NCBI RefSeq assembly: GCF_022605165.1
Contig: NC_063071.1
Coordinates: forward strand, 62,001 to 126,000
Origin: Purpureocillium takamizusanense
Lineage: Eukaryota; Ascomycota; Sordariomycetes; Hypocreales; Ophiocordycipitaceae
Reading direction: 5' to 3'
DNA: 64,000 nt
The stretch's first letter is position 1. The number at the start of each line of letters is the position of its first letter. The position numbers and the translations under genes are program-made. The notes under the pieces were generated by a model. The model was not told where the DNA came from and made no database searches. It worked only from the letters and a program-made list of their open reading frames with translations. Shown in pieces: positions 54,093-64,000 of this stretch.

Positions 54093-56203
54093 ATGGATTC
54101 GTGGCAGGATATTGCGTCGGCATGCCAGGAACTAGTCCTGGATGCCATTCCATGCCGCTGGCGACTTTCTGAGAAACCAGAATCATCTGTGAAAGACGTT
54201 CGAGACGTTCCCGCGACGTGTGGGCTGATGACGGAGAAGCAGTTGGCCATCACAGAGCAGGAAACCACACAGCTCGTGTCGCACCTACATGACGGTCGTC
54301 TCACATCCGTAGAAGTTACCGAGGCATTTTGCGCGCGAGCGGCCATTGCGCACCAATGCGTAAGTGGCTGTGGAAGCAACGATTCTCGACTAACTAGAGC
54401 GCCCGATCAGGTAAATTGCCTTACGGGGTTCTTCTACGACGAAGCCATCGCACGAGCCTCAGAACTCGACGCAACCTTGAGAGACACTGGTAAGCCAGTC
54501 GGGCCGCTCCATGGGCTGCCCATTGCCATAAAGGTAGGTAATAGAAGGGGTCATTCCCAGCAAACATGGGTTGGACTTGCAGTACAGCAGCTGATCAGTA
54601 CGTAAAAGGACACCTTTGAGTGGGAAGGTAAGGCGGGCACGTTCGGGCTGATGGCCTGGAGGGATAAGAAGGGCAAGCGCGATGCTTCAATTATAAAGCT
54701 TCTCAAAGCTGCGGGAGGTATGTCGCAACAAAAGAGTCTACTTACACGTACTCATAGCCAGCTGATGTCGTGCTCGCTCGCTGGCGCTGTAGCGGTTCTT
54801 TTCGCGAAAACAGCCATGCCACAAACCGGAATGCTCCTCGAAACAGTCAGTAACCTTTGGGGTCGAACCAAGAATCCGTACAATCGCGACTTTTCCGCAG
54901 GTGGCTCATCGGGGGGGGATGGTGCCCTCGTGGCCATGCATGGATCTCCTTTCTGCCCGTCGACCGACATTGGTGGAAGTATACGAGCTCCAGCGACCTT
55001 CAACGGTCTTTATGGAATACGGCCAACTTCTGAACGAATACCAAGATCTGGACTACTTACCGTCGTTTACGGACAGATCTCGATCAAGGTCTCTTGTGGG
55101 CCAACTTGCCACAGCATGGGAGATGTGAAGTTGGTCACAAAGTTGTTACTGACGCATAGAGACTACATCGGCGTTGACCCGACGGCGGCCCCTGTCGCCT
55201 GGCAAGACAAAGTCGAGGTACAAGACAGCTTGGTGTTTGGTGTTCTTCGAACGGACGGTTGTGTTACGCCTCAGCCTCCAGTTGCGCGCGCATTGGATGA
55301 GCTTGTGAAGAGTGTAAAGGCTGCTGGTCATCGAGGTAACATTGAGCCCGAGCGACGTGAGACGCAGTCGGGGGGCGTTCCATTCGTGCATTGATTGACA
55401 TCCTTATAGTAGTCGAGATTGAGCCTCCTTTTGACTTGTGGGAGGCATCCCAGGTTACGGTAAGTCGACCTATCACGCGGGATTGCCTGTGGTGCCCATG
55501 CTGATCACCAACAGTGGAAGCTCTACTTCCAAACGGGCGCAAAGGAGGTCCGCGAGATAATTGCATCATCTGGCGAGCCCGTCCTCCCGAATTTCACATG
55601 GTATTTGAACACATTCAATATTAAAGCGCTCACTGTGCCGGAGCTATTTCAGGTAGGCACAATCTGCCGTCTTGCACGCCTCCCAAGCGTCGGGGCCCGC
55701 GACTCACTCTCTCGTAGCTCAACGTAACACAAGCGGCATACAAAGTTCAGTTCGCTCAGGCCTGGGCCAACACCAAGGCTATCACCGGTTCAGGACGCCC
55801 CATTGATGGGCTACTATGTCCATGCGCCCCTTCTGCTGGTTTCTCTCACGACTTTCCGGTCTGGTGGGGGTACTATTCCATTTGGAACCTCTTGGATTAC
55901 CCAAGTGTTATCATGCCACTGAAAGGGTTCCGAATTGACCCAATTCTTGATGTCAAAGATGGGAATTACATCCCCAAAGAAAATGTGTTTGACAAGATGA
56001 ACTGGGAAGCCTGTGAGTCTCTCTTGCTGTGAAGCGCGTTTGTATCGGTCCAGTGCGATTGACTCAGTTCTGTCACAGACGATCCTGAGCTCTGGAAAAA
56101 CCAGCCGGTCTGTGTACAAATTGTCAAGCCACCTTATCAAGATGAAGAGTTGATAGCAGTGGCCGAGTGCATCGACAAGATATACAACGCCTCTTCACCG
56201 TAG
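54093..56203 (+). CDS. Amidase (amidase-signature family)
   Basis: Eight exons (54093-54359, 54411-54533, 54609-54717, 54793-55335, 55410-55459, 55515-55652, 55718-56012, 56079-56203) give 549 aa. The Ser-Ser-Lys triad is complete. Lys130 (GLPIAIK), Ser205 (AGGSSGG) and Ser229 (DIGGSIRAP) have the same 75- and 24-residue spacing as mammalian FAAH. The C-terminal part has PCAPSAGFSHDFPVWWGYYSIWNLLDYPS, split here between helices, as in fungal acetamidase-like enzymes. No signal peptide or membrane anchor, so cytosolic. The family hydrolyses amides to acid plus ammonia or amine. Near the amine oxidase it could release the amine that enzyme oxidises. It is convergent with the regulator, only 80 bp apart. 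Confidence 0.9.
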
Positions 56204-56283
56204 AGGTGGGGAGACAGGCCCTCAAAGCAGAATGCAAACAGCATGGGAGTCATAAAGTACATGAAGGTAGTCACCCTTTGTTT

Positions 56284-58372
56284 TCATGAATGAAACAAAA
56301 CATCGTTCCAGCGAGGGTCGTCGTCCTGCCACACAGGTAGGTGGCAGAAGGAATCCAGGATTGTAGGCAGATTTACTTCTGGCACTTCCGTTTCTATGGG
56401 CGTTCCAATTGAGTGCTCATCATGTTGTTGTTGGATGTTGTGGATGATGGCTGTGAATCGGTCGAGCAGGCTACGAAAGACCTTTCTGATGCCCTCGGCG
56501 TTTGGCCAGTACTCGGACAAGTGCTCAGCGGCGAGGCATACCCTGTTCAAGAGATGGAGATCGTTGAGTGCCGTCATCACGCCAATGTCCCCTAACTGAC
56601 GCTGGATCTCCTTTGATATGTGTATAGCCGCGGCAGTCAGCGCCACGAGGGCGGTAAAATGGCAATGGCCAACCATGTTCTTAGCCCGAATCGCCTCCAA
56701 GATGGAGATGATGGCGCCCGCTGAGCCGTTGACGATGGACAAGCATTCGTGCTTGACGCGGTCTGCACAGGTGCTGTCGTCTGACATGAACCTGTAAAGA
56801 TGGAGCGTCGCCGTGTGGTAATGCAATCGCAGAGTCAGGTCCGCAAACGTGTCCGCGGTGATTGACGACGGCAAGTCTAGCATCCAAGACACCAACCTAG
56901 TCTTCAATGGCGCCGCTTGCACCACGAGGGATGTTTGCCTGGACACGCGTGGCGCGCCGAGACTGAGAATGCCCAGAATGATGTGACAGAGTTCAATATT
57001 CTTGACGCAATATCTGAAATCTACCGTCGTATTCAGCAGACCGTTGGACTCAATAAAATCGTCAACCAGGAGGGGTTCTTGGTCAAAGTCCTCGACCCGG
57101 ATCATAGGTGGCCGCCCGTGCTCCAAGGCTGATAGCGCATCAACCTGGAACAACGTCCACCACACGCGTCTCCATTGATGTCGGTCCTGCGTGGGCATGT
57201 AGTTCTGAACTGGGTCCATGGTAGCGGTAGGCAGGTTCCTGTGCATGCCCATGCCGAAAGCAATGCGGCAGGCGACGCCAGCCCAGAAATACCCACCCGA
57301 GCTCGCCGTATCCCCGTTCTGCAGGTGCCAGGTGAAGAGAAGGGCGGTTTGGACCAGATGGAGCCGGTCATGCTCGTGTCGCATGTCGAAAAGCTGCTTG
57401 GCACGACGAAAAAGGGTTGCCTTGAGCATGTAGCGCACCGGCACTACGCGGGGATGCATCGACACATGCGCCCCAGCCAGCAGCACAGCATGCAGAAGCA
57501 TAAGCGACGGCTGCTCGCCCACCTCTTCGTACCGAGCGCGGAAGGCGGCCTCATCAACGACAGGGAACAGCGGGTTGATACTGGCAAAGTAGGCATCGAC
57601 GAGGCTGTCCCGCACGTCCTTGGCGGGGAGGGATGTCACATCTCGGACGATGTCCGCAGCAGTGCCGCTCGGCGAGGCATCGTCCGCTTTTAACAACAGT
57701 GGGGGACGAATTTGCGGGAACGGGAGGACAAGGCATTCGGTGTTTGGCTGGTCGAGGCGGATCAGGTGAGCCATGTTGGAGATGCGTGTGCCGACATAGA
57801 CTACCCTCGTTCGGTCCCATCGATCGAAGACGCTCCAAGTAGAGGAGGATATGCCGTCCTTGAAGAATCGGAAGAGGCCATTTTTGGCCAGTCCAAGAGA
57901 GACGGCCTCCTCCGAGTTTGGAGAGCCGGTGATGGTCACTTCAGTCGTCTCCTGTGGTGAAAGCGGTTCTGCGGGCGTCCTCAGTGAACCCTGCTGATTG
58001 ACACGCAATGAGCGACTGCTCCTGGCACTGCCACCCCGCTGATGACAGGCGGTTGCATCAGAGGGTGTCGACTGGCGCTTGGGCTTCCGCGTCCGACGCC
58101 AGCCGATGGTAAACCTACAGGAGTCGGTGCGTGGTCAGACAAGTCCGCCTTGATGGGGGGAACAGGCAAATGGCAACAAGACGAAAAGGTCAATCAAACG
58201 ATTGATGAGAGTAGTAAGTAGGGCGTCCATACTCGCAATTGGTGTTGGCCCGAGAGCAAGCAGCGCAGGGCGCGTACTCGTCGGCTCCAACGCGGTCGCA
58301 TCGCACTTTTCGGCGCCTGCAGGCGTCGCATGAGTGCATCTGTTGCCTTCGCGGCGGATCTCCTCCAGGCAT
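56284..58372 (-). CDS. Zn2Cys6 transcription factor with fungal_trans domain
   Basis: Exons 58372-58233 and 56284-58114 give 656 aa; the 118-bp intron has a GTATGG donor just after the last zinc Cys. The zinc cluster is C-x2-C-x6-C-x10-C-x2-C-x6-C (CDACRRRKVRCD, then CAACSRANTNC), with a longer central loop than usual. A basic Ser-rich linker follows, then the fungal-specific domain (VDAYFASINPLFPVVDEAAF, RIAFGMGMHRNLP, RRVWWTLFQVD). It is divergent from the RidA-amine oxidase gene and convergent with the amidase. That makes it the natural candidate regulator of both. Confidence 0.9.
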
Positions 58373-58900
58373 CTTGCTCGGGACAGAGATGGTCTCACAG
58401 TTTGACGGCGTTCATTGTCGACTTCGGCGCTCGGGAGTCGGGACGTGCATTTACATACCAGACTGCATCAAAGATCCATGCTCGCCATGTGCGCCTAACA
58501 TCTTGCACTACACTCGGTGCTCGGTGATCACAGGGCCCTTCGAGAGGGGTAAATATCCACTTTTCACGTAAGAGTAGACCGCCACCAACAGGTGCCGAGG
58601 GGCCGCAACTCGGAACTCGAGAGTCGTGACAAGAAGGGCGGCCAACAAGCCAACAAGCCGTGTGCGTGTGAACCGAGACTTAACCTTAATCTACAGGAGG
58701 ATGCGGTGTACAGTACTGCGCCGACAATGTTGTTAGCAAAAGTCGGCTATTTAAATATACCAAATGGCCGAGAGTTCAAATAAGAGTGCTGGCGCGCGTC
58801 ATCGTACCCTGGCTTGTTACCCGACTGGCGCTGCTATAGGCCTGTCTTCCCATTTCCGCAAACGCAAGAGAGAACCGTGTCGCTGGCCCAAACCAATGAG
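58373..58900. promoter_or_regulatory. Divergent promoter between regulator and RidA-amine oxidase gene
   Basis: 528 bp between the start codons of the Zn2Cys6 regulator and the fused oxidase. An AT-rich TATTTAAATATA patch at 58748-58759 may serve as TATA region for the oxidase. Confidence 0.5.
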
Positions 58901-60858
58901 ATGTCTCCTCCGAAACCAACGAATGTCATGGCAATTGACCCGCATGGCCTCTTTGACAGTCGGCCAAATTTCTCCCATGTGGCCAGCTCGGCGGCGGGCA
59001 GCCGAGTGGTCATGACCGCTGGCCAGGTCGGCGCGGATGACAAGGGCGTGGCTCCTAGGGACACCGTGGAACAGATTCAGCTGGCTTTCTACAACCTCAG
59101 AAGATGCCTCGAGTCATTTGGCGCATCCGTCACCGACATCGTCAAGCTTGTGTTTTACATCGTCGACTACGATCACACCAGGAGACAACACACAACGCCT
59201 CTCCAAAGTTTCCTCCAAGGACACCGGCCCGCGACAACGTTGGTCCCCGTGCCGAAGCTGGCCAAACCGGAATTCAAGTTTGAAGTTGAAGCCTACGTTT
59301 CATTGCCGCAGCAACCATTGCAAGAGGTGGATGTCGTCGTTGTCGGAGCTGGTCTCAGTGGCCTCAAGGCGGCGTACGACATCCAACAGTCGGGGCACAC
59401 GTGTGCAGTAGTCGAGGCTCGTGACAGGGTTGGGGGCAAGACATGGTCAAGCGACCGCACCGATGCTGGCAAGTTTGTTGACCTCGGCGCGGCGTGGATC
59501 AATGACACAAACCAGTCCGAGATCTTCCGGCTTGTCCAAACCCTCGGGTTGGAGACGGTGGAGCAGAATACCACTGGGAGCGTGATTCAGGAGGATACCG
59601 ATGGCACCATTTCACAGTTCCAGTACGGCGGACTACCGCAGGTAAGAAAGCCTTTCCAGATCGGCGCGCGTCCTTGTCCACTGGCGTGGCGACATGTTCT
59701 GACTGTTTGGTGTAGAGACTTGTGGAGGCCAATGGCGTCGCAAACGTGACAATGCTGCGCGACAGAGCCGAAGAAGTTTGCCAAACTCTTGACATTCGGT
59801 CTCCAGCCCAGGCGGGTAGCCATCTAGACAACCTGACTTTTGAGGATTGGGTCAGATCGGTGACAGGCTCCAGCGAGTCGGCCATGGCATCGGCTAGAAT
59901 TTGGACCAGAGTGATGCTTGGTCTGGAGCCACATGAGATGAGCGCCCTCTTCTTCCTCAATTACTGCAAAAGCGGTGGTGGATTGATCCAGACGCGGTCG
60001 GATCAGAAGGAGGGCGGCCAATACCTCCGCCTGGTGAAAGGTAACATTAAACGTCTTTTGAGGTCCAAGCGAGGAGCGTCGCATTGGTGGGCTAACCAAT
60101 TACCCCAAACAGGCACCCAAAGCATATCCATTGGCCTAGCAAGTCTGCTGCAGCCGGGTACAATAACTCTCAACTCACCGGTGCGCTCTATTGAACAGAC
60201 GCAGTCAGCCGTGCATGTCACGTCCACAAGACGGCAATACATCTGCAAACGCGTGGTTGTCTCGGTTCCCACGCCATTGTACAAAGAGATCACCTTTACT
60301 CCTCAACTACCGGCCGATAAAGTCGAACTGAGTCAACGCAATAAACTCGGCTACAACAACAAAGTCATCGTGCGCTATTCGAGTCCCTGGTGGCGAAACT
60401 ACGGCCTTTCCGGTATGCTGCAGTCCTTTGCGGGCCCAGTCTGCGTGACCCGGGACACGAGCATTGAGAGGCTCGGGCAATTCTCGCTGTCATGCTTCTG
60501 CGTGGGCGACTGGGGTCGCCAGCTGTCAAAGCTTTCGCAGGAGAAGCGGTTCGAGACGGTTATCACACACATCGAGAAGACGCTCGGATCCGTGTCCGCT
60601 GGCAAGGTACCGCTGCCCGTGGGCATTGAGGAGCATGAGTGGCAATTGGACCAGTGGGCGCAAGGATGCCCTTGCCCGGCGTCGTCGCCGGGGGCCACGG
60701 TCCGGCTCGAAAGGGCCCTCAGGTCCACGCACGGCAAGGTACACTTTGTGGGCACAGAGACGGCGTACGAGTGGAAGGGATACATGGATGGGGCCGTGCG
60801 GTCTGGTGCGAGAGGCGCCGACGAAGTTGTCACCGCTCTCAACGCGGCCAAACTCTGA
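58901..60858 (+). CDS. RidA (YjgF/YER057c/UK114)-flavin amine oxidase fusion
   Basis: Exons 58901-59641, 59716-60040 and 60113-60858 give 603 aa. The second intron (72 bp, no stop) must be removed to restore LRLVKGTQSISIGLA. Residues 8-135 form a Rid-type domain (VVMTAGQVG, LRRCLESFGAS, FKFEVEAYVSLP). Residues 145-600 form a monoamine-oxidase-like flavoenzyme (FAD motif GAGLSG 149-154, ARDRVGGKTWS, ISIGLA, HFVGTETAYEWKGYMDGA). Amine oxidases turn amines into imines and H2O2; Rid proteins hydrolyse reactive imines or enamines, so the fusion makes chemical sense. At the Rid catalytic Arg position (Arg105 in E. coli RidA) I read Thr112. Start 58901 is preferred because the upstream 29 residues look non-conserved. 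Confidence 0.87.
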
Positions 60859-62066
60859 AGCATGGCATACTTTGTACATAGATAGCCGCTGGCTCTACGC
60901 GCGTGCATAGCTAGATGTTGCCCACTCAAGGTCAAGTAAACACCCCAAATCCATGTCCAGTACAAACAACCACGACTTCATGTGACATGGGGTTGGGCCT
61001 TGACTGGTGGCAGGGCGCAACGTCGACAAGTGCGTGCTCTTGCCTGCCTGCTCCCACGACAGTCGCCATAGGATGCTCGTGTAGTTTGTGGGAAGCACAA
61101 AGTTATTAGCAACCAACCGTCCATCGGCCCACTCGTCCCGGCGCCGGGCCACGGGATCGACCCCGACGGCCACGGCACGGAGCCGCCACCTTCCCGCCCG
61201 ATGTGGAGTGTGGCCGCCCGCGACGCTGGCCGTTCGCCTTCATCAACCTGCATGAATGAATAGCAGATGGCTCTGAATGCTTGCAAGGCCCTGGCTGCGG
61301 CTCATGTCGTGATGTGGAATCAGAGGCTCCTGACTGGGTACCTCGCGCGGGAAGGCGTGGCGTCAGCAGGCACTAACGTCTGAGCGGTGGCTTGGCATGT
61401 ACAGCAGCTACTAATTGGACTGATGAAGCTGATATCGACGGATCTCTCGCCAAAGACAACCTCGCCGTCGCGTCATTTGATCGATACCTCTCTAGCTGAG
61501 AGGCAAGCGCGCTGGGCGGCGCTAGCACCTCTCCAGCCCTCATCATCCATTAGACGGGTGTTCAACTCGCTCCGGTTGTGACAGTCTCACCCCCAAGTAC
61601 GCCAGCATAATTGATCGTAGTTCTGATCCACCCAAAGCGACGATCCACCCGCGCACCCCCATGTTCTTGTCGCGGCCAGGATGTGGGTTCGTGTTGAGAA
61701 CGCCTCCTCAGTGAGTGTACTAGCCTGAAGTTATTTGCGGCACCAAGCCTCCCTACTAGCCAGTTCGGTTTGGCGGCAGCCCTGTCAGCTTATTATGCTT
61801 GAACGCGATCCGAGTGCGACCTTTGACGATTTAAAAAGTGACGCCTACGTTGCGGAGAAGTCTCCATGTTGCGAACCCCTCACAAAAATCGGCAGTCAGA
61901 TCAGCCGCGCATACATTCAAGAGCTGCAGCCAACTCACGTAGGGTTTCGTGCCCAGTGATCTTGCAGCACAGCTTTCTGGTCTGTGACGGAAAGTATCTC
62001 GACGCCGACGCTGAAAATTTTGAGACCTTTCCCCGGTGGACGGTGCACCATCTTTCGATACGGAGG
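60859..62066. other. Intergenic between amine oxidase and P450
   Basis: 1.2 kb with no recognisable gene on either strand; it includes the P450 promoter. Confidence 0.45.
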
Positions 62067-63973
62067 ATGGCCTCGTATCTTTACCTGGCCTCATCGGCAA
62101 GTATTGCCGTGATCGTGTATGCCGCCTTTAAACTTGTCCAGCATCGGAGATCCTATGCACATTTGGTACGCATCACGAGCCCTGTTCATCCGAGTGGCCT
62201 CGGACTTTGGTTTGCCCAAAGCTCACCAGGAATGAGACATATATAGCCAAAGCCACCGGGACACTCTATTCTATTCGGTCATCTAAAGCTTTTTGGGGAC
62301 ATCGTCAAATTATTTCCGCCCGGGACACATCCTCAATACTACTATACCTACCTCGCTCGCAAGTACTCGCTTCCCGAGGTCTATTATGTCGACTTGTGGC
62401 CCCTCGGGCCAGCGCAGGTCGTGGTCACCGGACCCGATGCCGCCGCACAGGTTACTGCTATCCGAACGTATCCGATGCACCCGGAAGTCAACCGATACTT
62501 GGCCCCAATGGTGGGAGACAACGTCATCGCAGCGACCAACGGACCCTTGTGGAAGAAGTTGCACCACATGATGGCGCCTGCATTCACTTCCAGATACGTC
62601 AAGACACTTCTTGGTACCATCGCCGACGAAGTCATGCTGTTTCACGAAAGACTGCGACAGCTTTCGGATGCAGGGCATGTCTTTTCCATGGAGGAAGAGC
62701 TGTCGAAGCTTAGTTTTGATGTCATCGGCGGCATTGTCTTCGGCGTCTCCTTCAACGCACAACAGTCGGGATCACTTATTCTCGATGATCTCAGAGCGGT
62801 CTTGGGTCTGTCGCAAGTTGTCCGCGAGACCTGGAACCCAGCAACAAAGCTTCAGGCGTGGTGGGCACGGCGGCAAGCGATCAGGCGCTCCGATGACTTT
62901 CTACAGAATAGGCTCGTGGAGAGGTATCGGGTCATGCTGGAAGAAAAGGACTTGCCTACTCGACAAAATGCTCGGAGTATTCTTGACCGTGTGTTACTCG
63001 AGCGAATTGAGAACAGTAACGGTACTGCTGAAGAGACCCTCGATGGTACCTTCCTGACATTAGCCATCAATAAGTATGTCGCCCCGAGACTGGCTGTCGT
63101 CATTCCCGCTCACAATTTTGTCACAGTTTGAAGGCTCTGCTCATTGGGGGTCATGGGACCACAACGGATACGCTATCTGTAAGATGCCATCTGGGCTTTT
63201 TCTTGAGGAAGCGTGCCCGAAGCCCGCTCTTTTACTTACCAGTCCCTGTCTCCAGTTTGTTTACATGATGCTTGGTCTTCACCCAGACGTGTTGCAGCGA
63301 ATGCGCGAAGAGCATGATAGGGTGTTTGCTCCCAGCCTAGCTGCAACGCGTAAAGTGTTGGATGAGAGCCCCGCCAAGACGAACGAGCTCGAGTACACGT
63401 CCGCTGTGATCATGGAGACCTTGCGTATCTTCCCAGTAGGATTCTCGATTCGAGAATCACCACCGAACGAGTACGTTAACCCTAGTACTGCTACTACTTC
63501 CGTCAAACCCATCTCATCGTACTGATGCGTTGTTCGTTAGGCCGAACCTGCGTGTCGGATCGCGTTCATACCCAATGGCGGGGCGGATGATCGTTCTCTG
63601 TCAACACGCCACTCATTTCGACCCTAACAATTATCAAGACCCTTCATCGTTTTTACCGGACCGCTTCTTGAGTTCATATGACGGACCCAAGGCCCATCGA
63701 TTCGCATGGCGCCCCTTTGAGCGGGGTCCACGAGCTTGTATGGGTCAAGAATTGGCAATGGACGAGATGCGAATCATACTGTTGATGACTGCTAGGTGGT
63801 TTGATCTCGAAGCAGCAGTGAGATCTGAAACCATAAGCAAGGAACCAAGAGTGTTCTACACAGACTGGGATACCAAGATTGGAGATCTTGCGTTTCAAGA
63901 GCTCAAGATGGGAGCCTCCCCGAGACATGGCATGGCAATGAGAGCGCAGCTGTCGGACAGAGCTCGAGTGTGA
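62067..63973 (+). CDS. Cytochrome P450 monooxygenase
   Basis: Five exons (62067-62165, 62247-63073, 63127-63178, 63256-63470, 63541-63973) give 541 aa. An N-terminal membrane anchor (residues 4-22) is followed by a basic patch and the Pro-rich hinge PKPPGH. The oxygen-binding I-helix motif GGHGTTTD is built from exons 2 and 3. The K-helix ExxR is ETLR, and FLPDRF matches the PERF region. The haem loop FERGPRACMG has ligand Cys464. Anchored in the ER with the catalytic domain in the cytosol. It resembles fungal secondary-metabolism P450s; the CYP family was not assigned. It is the last gene before the window end, so a cluster could continue to the right. Confidence 0.9.
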
Positions 63974-64000
63974 TGATCATTGTTGATCATCGGCATAGAG

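Noticed and set aside
59987..60112. Amine oxidase read through without the second intron
   Set aside because: The 72-bp insert is open but interrupts the conserved LRL-x-x-GTQSIS segment and has good splice and branch signals.
1..64000. tRNA or rRNA genes
   Set aside because: No A/B-box tRNA structure or rRNA core sequence was recognised; a covariance-model scan would be decisive.

Overview
The window is nuclear DNA of a filamentous ascomycete (Pezizomycotina; a Sordariomycete is my guess). The evidence is short introns of 46-122 bp with GTRNGT donors and CTRAY branch sites, Zn2Cys6 regulators, and a sharply two-phase base composition. GC-balanced gene islands alternate with AT-rich blocks almost devoid of CA/TG dinucleotides, which is the mark of heavy repeat-induced point mutation (RIP). 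All gene models were spliced by eye; each quoted CDS length is a multiple of three.

Layout. 1-5200: a RIP-wrecked Ty3/Gypsy element on the minus strand. 5203-6136: a non-autonomous DNA transposon with terminal inverted repeats; a second, inverted and truncated copy lies at 28445-29117. The two copies bracket a 22 kb catabolic-looking cluster (6789-28117): MFS permease, SDR, ThDP-dependent decarboxylase-like enzyme, aldehyde dehydrogenase, BBE-type flavin oxidase, FDC1/UbiD-like decarboxylase, PAD1/UbiX-like flavin prenyltransferase, Zn2Cys6 regulator, dienelactone-hydrolase-like protein with a SnoaL-like tail, and FAD monooxygenase. The PAD1-like product would supply prenylated FMN to the FDC1-like enzyme. 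The oxidase, ThDP enzyme and ALDH could shorten an aromatic alpha-hydroxy or alpha-keto acid to an acid, and the UbiD enzyme decarboxylates such acids. This pathway is inferred.

29.1-39.5 kb is repeat-rich and carries three secreted lipid-attacking enzymes: two phospholipase A2 paralogues and one sphingomyelinase D/phospholipase D-like phosphodiesterase. 40.4-44.5 kb holds a secreted serine beta-lactamase-like protein convergent with a Zn2Cys6 regulator. 44.7-49.9 kb is a second large RIP block.

50-64 kb is a second gene island: a decayed GATA-factor (AreA-like) relic, a broken UNC93-like transporter, an amidase, a Zn2Cys6 regulator, a RidA-amine oxidase fusion and a cytochrome P450. Amidase plus amine oxidase plus P450 under one regulator suggests turnover of an amide or amine. 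No tRNA, rRNA or CRISPR array was recognised.
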